From Vicia villosa (taxonomy: Eukaryota; Streptophyta; Magnoliopsida; Fabales; Fabaceae), in assembly GCF_029867415.1 (NCBI RefSeq), contig NC_081185.1, positions 112,145,617-112,209,616 of the forward strand: DNA of 64,000 nucleotides. Reading direction: 5' to 3'. Shown in pieces: positions 45,501 through 56,944 of the stretch. The notes beneath the pieces are model-generated. The model was not told the origin of the DNA and made no database searches. It worked only from the letters and a program-made list of their open reading frames with translations. The translations under genes were made by a program, and so were the position numbers. Every line of letters begins with the position of its first letter. Positions within the stretch are counted from its first letter, which is position 1.

Positions 45501-47600
45501 TCACACATAGTGGAACATCATCAGTGCATCCCTGACATGGTTCACACGTAATCGAACATCATTTGTTGACTCCCTGACATGGTTCACACATAGTGGGACA
45601 TCATAAGTTGACTGTCTGACATGGTTCACACACAGTCGACCATCTTTAGTGCATCTTGATATGGTTCACACATAGTCGGACATCATAAGTTGATTGCCTG
45701 ACACGGTTCACACATAACCGACAATTTTTAATGCATCCCTGACATGGTTCACACATAGTTGACCATTATTAATGCATCCCTGACATGGTTCACACATAGT
45801 CGACCATTATTAATGCATCCCTGACATGGTTCACACAATCGACCATTTCGTTGACTCTGATCCACTAAAATATGCTTTAGAGTACATCCATTGCAATGTG
45901 ACCCATTTAGTTGACTCTGATCCATTAAAATATGATTCAGAGTACATCCATTGTATTCTGACCCATGTCGTTGACTCTGATCCACTAATATATGATTTTG
46001 AGTACATCCATTGCAATGTGACATATGTCGTTGACTCTGATCCACTAGAATATGATCCAGAGTACATCCATTGCAATGTGACCCATTTCGTTGACTCAGA
46101 TCCACTAAAATATGATTCAGAGTACATCCATTGCAATGTTACCCATTTTTAGTTATCAGAGTCAACAAAATAGTCGAACATCATCAATGCATCCCTGACA
46201 TGGTTCACACATAGTTGATCATCATCAATTGACTCTCAGACACGGTTCACACATAATTGACCATCATCAATGCATCTCTGACATGGTTCACCATCATCTA
46301 CTGACTATTTTCCATGGCTGCCCATCATTAATGCATTTCTAACATGGTTCAGACATAGTTGACCATCATCAATGCATCTCTGACATGGTTCACTATCATC
46401 TACTAACTATTTTACATGGTTCGCAATAGTTGGCCATCATCAATGCATCTCTAACATGGTTCACCATTATCTATTGATTATTTTCCATGGTTCACACATA
46501 GTTTACATTCTCCTATCCATCTGACATGGTTCACACATAGTCAAACATAATTCGTTGACTCCCTGACATGGCTCACACATGGTCGACCATCATCAATTGA
46601 CTCCTTGACATGATTCACACATAGTTGACCATCATTAGTTGACTCTCTGACATGGTTCACACATAGTTGACCATCTCCTATCCATCAGTAACATAGTTCA
46701 CACATAGTTGACCATCATCAGTTGACTCCCTGACATGGTTCGCACATAGTCGACAATCTCCTATTCATATGTAATGTGGTTCACACATAGTTGAAAATCA
46801 TCAGTTAACTCTCTGACATGGTTCACACATAGATCACCATCTTTTGTTCATCTGTAACATGGTTCACACATAGTTGACTATCATTTGTTGGATGTGTGAC
46901 ATTGTTCACGCATAGTTAACCATCATTTAACCATTTGTAGCATGGTTCACACACAGTTAACCATCTCCTATCCATCTCTAACATGGTCACACATGGTCCA
47001 CCAACATCAATTGACTCTCTGACATGGTTCACACATGGTCGACCATCTCACATCCATCTATAACATGGTTCACACATAGTCGGACATCATCAATTGACTT
47101 CGTGACATGGTTCACACATAGTCGAACATCATTAGTGCATCACTAGCATATTTCACACACAATCGACCATCATCAGTCCATCCTTGATATGGTTCACACA
47201 TAGTCGAACATCATCAGTTGACTCCCTGACATGGTTCACACATAGTTGACCATCTCCTTTCCATCTGTAACATGGTTCACACATAGTCGACCATCTCCTA
47301 TCCATCCCTAACATGGTTCACACATAGTGGGTCATCATCAGTTGACTCCCTGACATTGTTCACATATAGTCAAACATCACCAGTGCATCCTTGACATGGT
47401 TCACATATAGTCGACCATCATCAGTTGACTCCCTTACATGGTTCACACATAGGTGACCATCTCCTATCCATCTGTAACATGGTCACACATAGTCGACCAT
47501 CTCCTATCCATCTATAACATGGTTTCACATAGTCAGACATCATCAATTGACTCCTTGAAATGGTCACACATAGTCGACCATCTCCTATCCATCTATAACG
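42560..47600. repeat. About 5 kb tandem-repeat array (satellite-like) inside the MULE
   Basis: The array begins with roughly 30-bp units around GACACATAGATGAGTATCAT (42560-42850). It passes into more than 100 diverged units of about 41-42 bases. Each unit contains a core like ACATGGTTCACACATAGTTG followed by ACCATCATCA and a variable end (ATGCATCTCTG or GTTGACTCCCTG). Unit variants are interspersed and some are truncated to 30 bases. Two non-repeat islands lie at 44325-44415 and 44705-44850. Short open frames in it (for example 42647-42835 and 45194-45379, minus) are by-products of the repetition. Confidence 0.97.
45841..46150. repeat. 60-bp subarray, five units
   Basis: Units of exactly 60 bases (GTTGACTCTGATCCACTA, then AATATGATTCAGAGTACATC, then CATTGCAATGTGACCCATTT) repeat five times with few changes. 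One diverged unit occurs at 44090-44170. As 60 is divisible by three, both strands stay open: plus gives repeats of SDPLKYDSEYIHCNVTH, minus repeats of WMYSESYFSGSES. I see no start context or motif and do not call a gene. Confidence 0.93.
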
Positions 47601-47794
47601 TGGGATTTGTTAATTTATAATTTATTTATTTTTAAATTTTTTAAAAAATATCATGTTTTTAAATAAAAAATAATATTAATTATAATTTTAAATACAAATT
47701 TTAATTATGCAGTTATTCCCTAATTAATTTTAGTCTTAATTAATATAATTTTAATAATCTTAAACATGATATAGAAAATAAAAATTAAATTATT

Positions 47795-48427
<633 letters not shown>

Positions 48428-48503
<76 letters not shown>
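48428..48503. repeat. (AT)n microsatellite
   Basis: About 75 bases of uninterrupted AT. Confidence 0.98.
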
Positions 48504-48506
<3 letters not shown>

Positions 48507-49206
48507 TAGATACTAAATTCAATAATGAATTTTCAGAATGATTACAAAATAAAACTAACTCATCAATATTCAGGATGCTTACATACTGAATTTTTTGAGC
48601 TAAAGCAACCTGGTTCTTTATAATAACATTGTTTAGAATTTATACATAGTTAGCATCCAATGTCAACAAATTATTCATTTAGATAATGAAATGGGACTCA
48701 TCCAAAATTTCACTCTGATATAACATATGGGACTCATCCACTAGTACCATATTTGAATCTGAGGCATTTTTGGGAAAAAATTTCATCTTGAGGTTTTTGG
48801 AGACTTTGATGAGAGGCCCAAGTAGAAAGTATGACAGCTGGAAATGAGAGGCTCATGGGACCTGATCTTGTTATAACCTTCAATTTTTTTCTTCTATATT
48901 TCTCATAAGCTATTGGTGTCTCAGTTTGTAACTTCAACTGTGTTGTTGTCATAGAGCTTTGATCTATCAATTGAATCTGATCTGAAATACAAACTGGCTG
49001 ATGAAATTTTTTGGCAGGTCCAGGTAGAAATAATTACAAGCTTAAATTCTGTAAAACCAATTCATGTTTTACTTCAAAGTAATAACACAGAGCCCATTTT
49101 AACACCTCTTATAAGTTCTTTTCTTTTAGATTGTAATTACTGGTACAAATAGTTCACGTACATCACTGGAGCTCACCACGAGCAGCAGCAGCAATATGGT
49201 CGTATC
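48504..49206. other. MULE interior, unassigned
   Basis: A 78-codon minus frame at 48734-48970 (contains AYEKYRRKKLKVITRSG) could be an exon of a captured gene, but I do not recognise it. The rest is AT-rich. Confidence 0.4.
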
Positions 49207-49351
49207 ATCTTCAACACTGTGAAGTTCCAACTTTTTCGCAAGCCTTTCAATTATAGCACTATCGGCATTACGATCATCTTCGTCGGAGAACACAACCATC
49301 ATATACATTGCTAACTCTATGTCTTGTGTATCAGTCCTTCTCCTTGCCCGC
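49207..49351 (-). pseudogene. Captured exon of a PUB15-like U-box/ARM protein
   Basis: The minus strand, after a CTCAG acceptor at 49352-49356, reads [20 protein letters not shown], then [16 protein letters not shown] and HSVED. This is the conserved U-box N-terminal domain region just upstream of the U-box in PUB15-class E3 ubiquitin ligases. Homology ends at SVED and continues into unrelated Leu/Val-rich frame. Neither U-box nor ARM repeats are present. Confidence 0.8.
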
Positions 49352-49550
49352 CTGAGTTACATGTGCATTAGCTCAAGCTGAATTAAGCCACAATATATAA
49401 CATTATCTCAATATGAACATCAATAGTACCAACATAAAAAGTAAACTGAAATCTTCATGATTTTACTAGGAATGTCAACAAGCAAGGAACCAAAACTGAA
49501 TTGAAATAGAAATTATTAAACTACGAGCTATCAAAATTCAAAAGAGGATT

Positions 49551-49675
49551 GTCCCATTAAGGCAGCTCGGTTGGTAGCCGAGCTACGGGCGCGAGTTCGA
49601 ACATGCGAAATCCCACTTATTCATCTTTAAAATGATGAAATCTCAGCCACCGGACTGGTTACTTGACCAAATAAC
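49551..49675 (+). mobile_element. tRNA-derived SINE with 17-bp target duplication
   Basis: 125 bases starting GTCCCATTAAGGCAGCTCGG. A pol-III A-box-like GGCAGCTCGGTTGGTAGCC is followed 12 bases later by a B-box-like GCGAGTTCGAAC. The tail is short (TTGACCAAATAAC). Perfect 17-bp direct repeats AAATTCAAAAGAGGATT flank it (49534-49550 and 49676-49692), as expected of LINE-type retroposition. No coding capacity. It inserted into the MULE interior. Confidence 0.9.
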
Positions 49676-49692
49676 AAATTCAAAAGAGGATT

Positions 49693-52119
49693 TGGGTTTG
49701 TTGCAGTCACATACTCCACACACTCAGGCATAGTCATTGGATCAAAATGTGCTTGTTCCTACATCTAAATTCGACAGTCATCGAGTGTGTTGATTGTGTG
49801 AATGCATTAATTTATCAAACTAAATGAATTAAAACTCAAGATACATTAACATGTGCATAAACTATTTGAACATAATTACAATTTACAAATACATGTTCTT
49901 TAACTTCATTAATTCTTCAAAAGGCACACCTTTAAAAGCTCAGCTTAATTTTTTATAAACCTTCTGAAATTTGCTCATTACAGCCTCACCCTCCAATGGC
50001 TAAAATTCAAAAACATAAAATTGAAAACATCAATATCCTATTTGTTAATCAAATACAAAATACCATAGATATGATCATGGTTTTAAATTGCGGTATGCAA
50101 CCACAATATTGCTCAGACGGTAGTTTCCGTAACCGTATTGAACCGCAATTGCGGTTTGATTTGAAATCATGTGCCCTTCCATATTAGAATCCGCATCAGA
50201 CAACTTTGCCTAGATTTATTCAAGTATTTTCGTCAAAACTCATAATTTAGACTCCAAAACTCAATTTAAATCTGAATAATCTTAATATTAAGTGTTTTTT
50301 AATGGTGTATTTCAAACTCTTGTCAATTAAAATTCACGCTGCAATGACGGCAATGCGCATAATAATAACCGCAACGGGCATAGCAGTAATCACACTAATC
50401 GCAATCGCAACACCCACAACCTCAACCTCGATAGTACGAATGTTGCTTACGAGGTGAATTTTGTTTCCTTGGTTGCACAATTTCTTTGATACCATGATCT
50501 TCGGACTGTATGCCGAATATGGCACTAGTGTCTTTCCAAGAGCTCATCAACTGTATGCATTTGAGATATTAGGGGCCCTGAAAATTCAACCTTCTCTCCT
50601 TGATCTTGATAACTCTGTAATGGAGAGAAACAAATACATCGATAGTGGAATCATTGGAGTCTCTTGCAGTACTTGAAACAAACTTTGCAACAAATTTTTG
50701 AGCTTAATAGAATCATCAATCACTCTATTGAAACAAGAAAACAAAATAGGTCCAAAGTTGTGACATCTAGTAGAGTTAGGAAACAAAACTAAATCCTTAC
50801 CAATATGAAATCCTATTCATGTTTCAATGAGTGCAAAATACAGAATTTTGAATGAAAATGGAATGTGAGAAAGCAATATCAATTTGATATGGATTTAACC
50901 TTTGTTTAGCATAGTTGGAAAAGTATTGAAGTCAGAGCACAAAGTGAATCAGGTGAAACCAAGATTATAGGATTCTATAGACTTTTGAGGCACTCAAAAA
51001 CACATCCAACACTAAATGTAAGCAATCAAACACACGACCAACACTAAATGTAAAAAGGAATTTAGGGTTTCAATAGATTAACCTTTGAATTTCTTTGAAG
51101 ATTTCTGTTTTGAGTTTTCTGGTTTAGGGTTCCAATTTCGCGTTTGCGTTTCCCGGTTGAGAGTGGTGTTTCCGTTTGCTTCCTCGATTTCAAATGTTTT
51201 TTTCTTTCTTTACCCAACTTAGTTCCAAACAGAGTAGAACACAGTAAAAATCCTACATGAATTGAAACAACAAAAGCAATATTCAATCATACAAGAAACC
51301 CTGAATATACCTGAAAAGTGGGAAGGGGGTGGTGCTCTCAAACGTACCTCTCTTCTTGCCATGTCAGTTTGGAGGGTTGAGGGACCGATGTCTTTAACAT
51401 GCGACAGGGATGAATTGAGATAATAATATATCGGTAAAGATTGATAAAAAGTAGAACTCGTAAGATTTCGAAGGATGTAGATAAGAAGAGGAGATCGTGA
51501 TGAAGAGATAGAGTATCACAGCTATGGAGAAGAAGATAGCGATAAGGTTGCAAGGACAATCACTTGAAAGAAAGAGGGAATTTTTGGTTCTCTAGTCAAA
51601 TTTTAGGGTTTATTTCCAAAAATAATTTGTAGAAAAGAAATAGATTGGGCGGCTGTATGAAATTGAAAGCGGGTAGTGAAAATGGACCAGGAATAAAGTA
51701 TTTCTTCCATGCGACAGTTGAACAAAAATACCCCCGAAACTGTCGCAGTCAAAAATTGCCGGCGTGTTTGAAAGAACCGTCTTAAGCCTGAACAACAAGT
51801 GTGTAGGCAAAGAATATGAAGATGAATATGAAAGTGTTGTATTGATGTAAAAAAATGGCGGACGAACACTTTTGTTCAAAAATGGGGATGAAAACAAAAT
51901 TAGGGTTCCAGGTAGTGAAGTTTGTTGGAGTGAGGGAGATGGAGATGAGTTGATTAATTTGTTGAGTTGATTAATTTGTTTTAATTTAATTGATTTTGTC
52001 TATAAACTTTACATTTTAAAAACAATATTAATATGTTAGGGACTAAGTTGCAATATACAAACTATAAAATTACCACAGTAAGTGTCAATAAGGGTCATTT
52101 AATGCTTCAGTCCACTGTG
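49693..52119. other. Right part of the MULE interior, mostly unassigned
   Basis: At 50084-50420 imperfect complementary blocks of TTGCGGT/ACCGCAAT type suggest an embedded small repeat or MITE. Minus frames near 50580-50440 (LMSSWKDTSAIFGIQSEDHG) look exon-like but are unidentified. Around 51060-51900 several frames of 60-95 codons overlap, with Ser/Phe/Leu-rich content that resembles 5' untranslated or promoter sequence of captured genes. I assign none of them. Confidence 0.45.
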
Positions 52120-52205
52120 GCACTATTAGGGCTTAGGGCTTAATTCTGATTGGTCAGGCAGTGACTTCACCACTGAAGTCAAATGGGCGAACCGTAGAAT
52201 TTCCC
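52120..52205 (-). repeat. Right terminal inverted repeat of the MULE
   Basis: Complement of the left repeat, including TGACTTCACCACTGAAGTCA (hairpin) and CCGTAGAATTTCCC at the end. The 9-bp duplication ATAACATTA follows at 52206-52214. Confidence 0.88.
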
Positions 52206-52278
52206 ATAACATTAACACCTCTTTAAAATTTGTATCACACACGCCAATAGCGTGAACCTCTTTCCAGCTATAACAAAT

Positions 52279-52463
52279 CAGAAATGCTATTTGTACACCG
52301 GATTTTACACTTACACCGTATATTTAGATAATTAGTATATACTCATCAATTGTTTAATAATTTTTTTCATCCCTTGGCAACTGTGCAGCACTAAAAAAAA
52401 AATGCATATATACTGTGTAAAAAGTAATGGGTGTAGATTGAGAGTGTAAACATAGCATTGCTC
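52279..52463. mobile_element. Small MITE with 9-bp target duplication
   Basis: The 185-base unit has terminal inverted repeats (left CAGAAATGCTATTTGTACAC; right, complement, GAGCAATGCTATGTTTACAC; 16 of 20 match). Perfect 9-bp direct duplications ATAACAAAT flank it (52270-52278 and 52464-52472). The 9-bp duplication suggests a Mutator-type MITE, unrelated in terminal sequence to the large element next to it. Confidence 0.85.
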
Positions 52464-53196
52464 ATAACAAATACTTCTGCTATATCATTTATGCAGCTAA
52501 AGCTAGATTACCAGTACATGATTGTAGCATAAGTAAAACAGATGCGTACATCATCACTAGTACATCCTACTCTTAATACTCCTCTACAAGTTTAAGGAGG
52601 GACGAAAGTAGCTACTTTGAGCTTGGTACGAAGATTAGTATATGGAGTCGTTTCAATAGGTTTTGTAATATTAGCAATTTTGAGTAGAGTTTGGAACATG
52701 TTGGCTTAACATCTTCTTAGCTATAACTCTTTCCCTTATAAAATGTGTTCAATGTGTTAGTACGCGCATAAAGAATTGGATTGTGGAAAAGAACAGTACT
52801 ATTACAAAATTCGCATAAAACAACGCCAAAGTTATTATGATTTTTTGTAGAATCGTGGTGACACTTTTAAACTCATAGTGACATTTTTTTAATTAAATTT
52901 TTTAAGGGAATACTTCCATAACCGTTTGGTGCTACAATCAAGTTTTCCTGAATTCGAACCTCAGCTCCGTCAAATAGTTTATTCCTTTTACGTTAATGTG
53001 TGTCTTTTCATTTTTATTAATATTTCAATAAAAAAATAATATGGATATCTCTACGGTTCTTTTGTAAAACCGTTGTTACACACTGACGCTTCTTTATATA
53101 TATTAAACACTAAGTATCCATTTTCCACTGATAAAAAAAACAACCCTAATCCAACGTCATAATCATCATCGGGAAGAAGACAACAACATCTACACA

Positions 53197-53676
53197 ATGT
53201 TCTACTTTAAGGTACATAAAATATTTTCGATATTGTTATTGTTCAGCTTTGTTTCAATGTCACATTTGAAGAAAAACTCATCCAAAGGTGTTTATATGTC
53301 TTCTTCCGATGTAAAATCTCGATCTAGAAACTTTTGTGGTTGTGATGGTCATATGATTTCATACCAATGCAAGAAGGGACAAAATAAAATAAGGCTATTT
53401 TGGAGATGTTCATTTTGGAAGAGTGGTGAAACATTTAATTTGTTCATATGGGATGACAATATGGTAGAAAAATGGGAAAATGAAGTTGAGAGCATTATGA
53501 ATTCAGAGTTGGAAGCTTTGGGCTATTTGAAGGTTAAGTATGAATATTCAAAAAAGAAGAACAAGAATTTGAAGAACAAACTGAAATCAAAGAGATTTTT
53601 TGGAAATTTAAAGATGTTATGTTTTGTTATCTCCTTTATGTTTAATGTTTACTTTGTTATGAAATGTAATAGTTGA
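53197..53676 (+). CDS. GRF-type zinc-finger-like small protein
   Basis: A 159-codon ORF. After an N-terminal hydrophobic stretch (residues 8-22) comes CGCDGHMISYQCKKG, then RLFWRCSFWKSGETFNLFIW: the Cys-His-Cys pattern and F-x-R-C...F-x-W-D ending of GRF zinc fingers, which bind single-stranded nucleic acid. A charged helical segment (KWENEVESIMNSELEAL, then Lys-rich) and a C-terminal hydrophobic helix (about 138-155) follow. This short architecture, GRF plus helix plus membrane-like tail, is common among plant repeat-associated proteins of unknown function. The start could instead be the second Met (residue 21) or the Met at residue 34, just before the finger. It lies inside the CACTA-like unit. 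Confidence 0.6.
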   Translation: MFYFKVHKIFSILLLFSFVSMSHLKKNSSKGVYMSSSDVKSRSRNFCGCDGHMISYQCKKGQNKIRLFWRCSFWKSGETFNLFIWDDNMVEKWENEVESIMNSELEALGYLKVKYEYSKKKNKNLKNKLKSKRFFGNLKMLCFVISFMFNVYFVMKCNS

Positions 53677-53888
53677 AGATGTTACGTTTAGGGTTTAGGG
53701 TTTGAATTGCAAATTGTTGAATTTTCAATTATAATTATCGTTCAGGTTGTTTGTTAGTATATTTGTTTATAGTTTAAGCTAATAGTTTAAAATGTTAGTT
53801 TAAGTTGATATCTTAAGAGAGTGATAAAGCCCTAAAGTTAAGAAAAAGGATTAAAATTTCATTACATAAATTTTCATTACAGAAGACC

Positions 53889-54296
53889 TTAATAATCAAA
53901 TCTAAATCCTCTGGTTGAGAGGAAGTTTGACCAATCATAGTCTGCCTCATCCTCATCATCAGAGTCGAAGAAAATCATTTGCCTTATCAACCTTCGTCTT
54001 CTTCTCCTCACCCTAAGAGCTCTCCAGATTCTTTCTCCATCCTGATTCTGAGGATGTTTTTGCAGCACAACAACCTTTACAACAACAACATCTTGATTAT
54101 GAGGATGGTTTTGCAACACATCATTTTCTACAACAACAACATCTTCATTCTCAGCATTATTGGTAGCTTGAGCAGGAGAACTCATTTTGATTCCTTTGGA
54201 TGAAGTTGTTTTTGTGTTTTGATTCTTCCTCTTTTTTATTGTTCCTTTTGATTCTTCTCTTGGAAGTTTAAAAACCAAAAGATGCACGCATGTCAA
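53889..54296 (-). CDS. Hypothetical acidic/basic low-complexity protein
   Basis: A 135-codon ORF with repeated VVVVENDVLQNHPHNQD / VVVVKVVVLQKHPQNQD blocks, then a basic cluster (ALRVRRRRRRLIRQ), an acidic cluster (DSDDEDEADYDW) and an aromatic end. No known domain. The Met at about residue 38 (MSSPAQATNN) is an equally good start. It is convergent with the GRF ORF. It may be part of the same mobile unit or a chance frame. Confidence 0.35.
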   Translation of the reverse strand: MTCVHLLVFKLPREESKGTIKKRKNQNTKTTSSKGIKMSSPAQATNNAENEDVVVVENDVLQNHPHNQDVVVVKVVVLQKHPQNQDGERIWRALRVRRRRRRLIRQMIFFDSDDEDEADYDWSNFLSTRGFRFDY

Positions 54297-54734
54297 GCTA
54301 GTTTGCTCATTATTGGTTCTTTAATTCTATACATGTTCTCTTCTCTTGGAAGTTGGAAAGATCATTTGCCTACCTTGAGCTGTTCAAATTTATTCCCCAT
54401 TCTTAGATATCCATTCTAAGTATATTTTTTTGTACTTAATGGAATTGTATATTTAATACAACTAATTTTGATACCAATTCAAAAATGATATATTGGTGAT
54501 TATGGTATTATACGATTGACATTTATTCATAAACAATATCCCAACGGTTACTAGGCTTAACCATTGTTATATGGTACGCGTTTTCCAATTTACTACAACG
54601 GTCAAGGACCGTGATTGAAAGTACAGTATAAACAATAACATGCTACATAACAACGCATGGACCTGCGTAATTATATACCTACTACAACCGTTGGTAAATG
54701 CCTTTTTCGTAGTATTAGAAGTAGATCACTCAAG

Positions 54735-55570
54735 TTATAATAAAAGAGTGTATAAGGGAAGAAGGGAAATGAAAGTTCGATACGTAAGTAAAGACTTTAA
54801 CCAAATAACTTCTGAAGGGGTATGTGCCAAGATTCGATATTTTGCCATTGTGTTTGACCGGTCAATAAAGGGTTGATTTTTGGAACTCCATGAAATCATC
54901 TTAGGCCCAAAGTAACTACAAGATCTATAAGTTGTCCTATCATCATCTAGATTGTTTACCCAATCAGAGTCATTATAGGCACTCAATGAAAACTCGTGTG
55001 TCAAGGAAGAAGGATATAGGAGCAGGCCATCTGTCAAAGTCCTACTAAACATTGTGATTCCAAAGGAGAAGACATAAATTGGCATGCCTTATTCAAGCTG
55101 AATGCAATGTTTACTTGAGTCAGGGTCACATATCGGAGAGCACCAACCATGGAGCTATGTAGATGAGGATCAAAGAAAGAGTTTGAGCCATGCTTGCTCA
55201 GTTTGCAATTTCTTACCATAGGAGTAGAAACACCATTTACATTACTCATTTTTTTCTCGAGTTAACATGTAAGTAATGTAATTTTATTGTGTGAGTAGGA
55301 TAAAACCATTGTTAAGAATCTTAACTTCTATTCTTGAGAGGAATCCAGGCTTGCCTAGCTTTTTTAGTGCAAATGTAGTATAAAAATGAGTTGATTAGTT
55401 TGTGTATCAGAGTTGGTGAGGAGCCTATAATGAGTATATCATTAATATACACTAGTACATAGTGAGTTATTACTTAATGAGATTAAATAAACAGTGAGGA
55501 TCACATGTACAACAAAAGAAACCAAACTAAATAAGAGCTTGAGTGAGTTTCTCATACCATGCTCTGGTCC
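54735..55570 (-). pseudogene. pol: Copia pol fragment (RT end and RNase H)
   Basis: The minus-strand reading has LTQAL/EKL remnants, then a catalytic box reading LVYINDILIIGSS instead of YVDD (about 55475-55415). It continues with GVSTPMVRNCKLSK and HSSMVGALRYVTLTQVNIAF (55249-55040), SAYNDSDWVNNLDDDRTTYR, ISWSSKNQPFIDRSNTMAKY, and EVIWLKSLL. This is the ordered end of RT and start of RNase H, broken by shifts. It is cut on the right by Ogre-like sequence and on the left by the CACTA-like end. No LTRs are attached. Confidence 0.87.
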
Positions 55571-55574
55571 ATGT

Positions 55575-56940
55575 CGCGACTGGAAAAATACACACAGTCG
55601 CCACCACTTTTTCTCATTCCTAAGTAATAGGGGAAATAATGATAAACCCTAAAAAATGGATAAGACGATCATCGCAACTGAATAAGGGTTCAAGAGTTGG
55701 ATAAGTGAGAGGAAGATATTAGGCACCCCTCACCTCCGTTGTACTCAACGGAAACCTTCTCTAGTCTTAAGGTTAAGGTTTTTGTTAAAGGATATTTTCC
55801 CAGTTATTTATTTCTTGCTTAATTTGCTTTATTTATTTACAAAGAAATGGATGAGATCTCTACAAGGTGAAAAAATGAATTAAACGTTAGTGGACTCACC
55901 TTTGTAGTAAAAACGAATTTTTTGACTTATTAGAAAAATGATTTTGTTTGTGTTAGTAAAAGTTAGAAACAGTGAAAAAAACATGTAAGAAATTGTATGA
56001 AATAGATGAATGTTAGTTAAAATTATATGATACTAACAAGGTTGCACAATAAAAAAAAAAGGACCATCGGAGCAAGAATCGTGATATGGCTTAAATAAGT
56101 TAAATTACAAATGCAAAATAAAAAATAGGGTTGGGACTTTCGTGAAATACCCGGTGTGTAATTTTTGTGAATGAGAATAAGAGGTGGAAAATGTGTAAGG
56201 GTGAATGTGTAGAAATTATGTATGTGAATATAAGAGGTAGATGGTTGTGTAGAAAAATTGTGGAAATTGTATGTGTGAGAGAAAGTAAAAAAATAGTGGA
56301 TGATTGAAAAAGTGTGGAAAATAGGTCCCATTTAAATATAAATTTTAGGGTTTGCAATTATGTCTGATTCATCTATTTTAGACAAGATTTGAGAGATTGA
56401 GATTTGATTAAAGTTAAGATGGGCAAGACTACGAGTCTGGATGATTTTGTAATCAAATGAAAATAATAATTAAATAATCGAAAAAATTACTTTTTTATCC
56501 CTTTTTAATGGAAACACACCAAAAAGAAAATAAATACAAAAAGTAGTACAATGAGACTTAAACCCGCGACCTTATGCTTAAATTCCTTACACATGTTCCC
56601 TTACCAACTGTGTTATCTCATTTAGTCAAAATAAAAGAACACTCGAAAGCATATGAAGGATGCACAAATTTGGGGTATGACAGTTTCCCATATTTAATTA
56701 CCCTTCACCTTGAGAGTGCGGCAGATGAAGTATTAGCACGTTCGTGGTGGAGAGTATTTAAATATTGAAAGACCCCTAATTTTTCCTCTAAGAGGAAACA
56801 ATTTGTGTGAAGGACTAACATACTGAGTATATGCGAGCAAGCACCCATCCACAACTTTAATGTTGTACCTTCGAGTCTTGATTTTTCCGGATAGGACTTG
56901 GAATGTAGTGGGTCCCCTACTTGGATACAGTGAGGACAAC
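55575..56940 (-). mobile_element. Ogre/Tat-like LTR fragment
   Basis: CAGTCGCCACCACTTT (complement of AAAGTGGTGGCGACTG) marks the LTR/primer-site edge. The body includes GGTTCAAGAGTTGG, GGAAGATATTAGGCACC and CGTTGTACTCAACGGAAACC, close to the block at 8640-8700 in the same orientation. Around 56560-56635 the minus strand has a tRNA-like pair (ACACAGTTGGTAAGG and GGTCGCGGGTTTAAGTC). No ORF of note. The far end is uncertain. Confidence 0.45.
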
Positions 56941-56944
56941 AAAG

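Larger units (their letters stand above)
52793..54714. mobile_element. Possible CACTA-like element
   Basis: The left end TACTATTACAAAATTCGCAT and right end complement TACTACGAAAAAGGCATTTA resemble the CACTACAAGAAA ends of CACTA transposons. Subterminal ACGGTT / CCGTTG motifs occur on both sides (52840-53090 and 54540-54700), typical of that class. The two ORFs inside point outward from the middle in opposite directions relative to one another. I could not find a clear 3-bp target duplication, so the call is weak. Confidence 0.35.

Noticed and set aside
45826..46152. ORFs of 101-118 codons with periodic 20-residue repeats on both strands
   Set aside because: They arise because the 60-bp unit lacks stops on both strands. 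There is no start context, domain or splice structure.
42560..47600. Regularly spaced repeats resembling a CRISPR array
   Set aside because: Units are contiguous, diverged tandem repeats without unique spacers, in a plant nuclear context inside a transposon.
56560..56640. Possible tRNA gene on the minus strand
   Set aside because: Only A-box and B-box-like words are present; I could not fold an acceptor stem and anticodon arm. More likely a SINE or LTR component.
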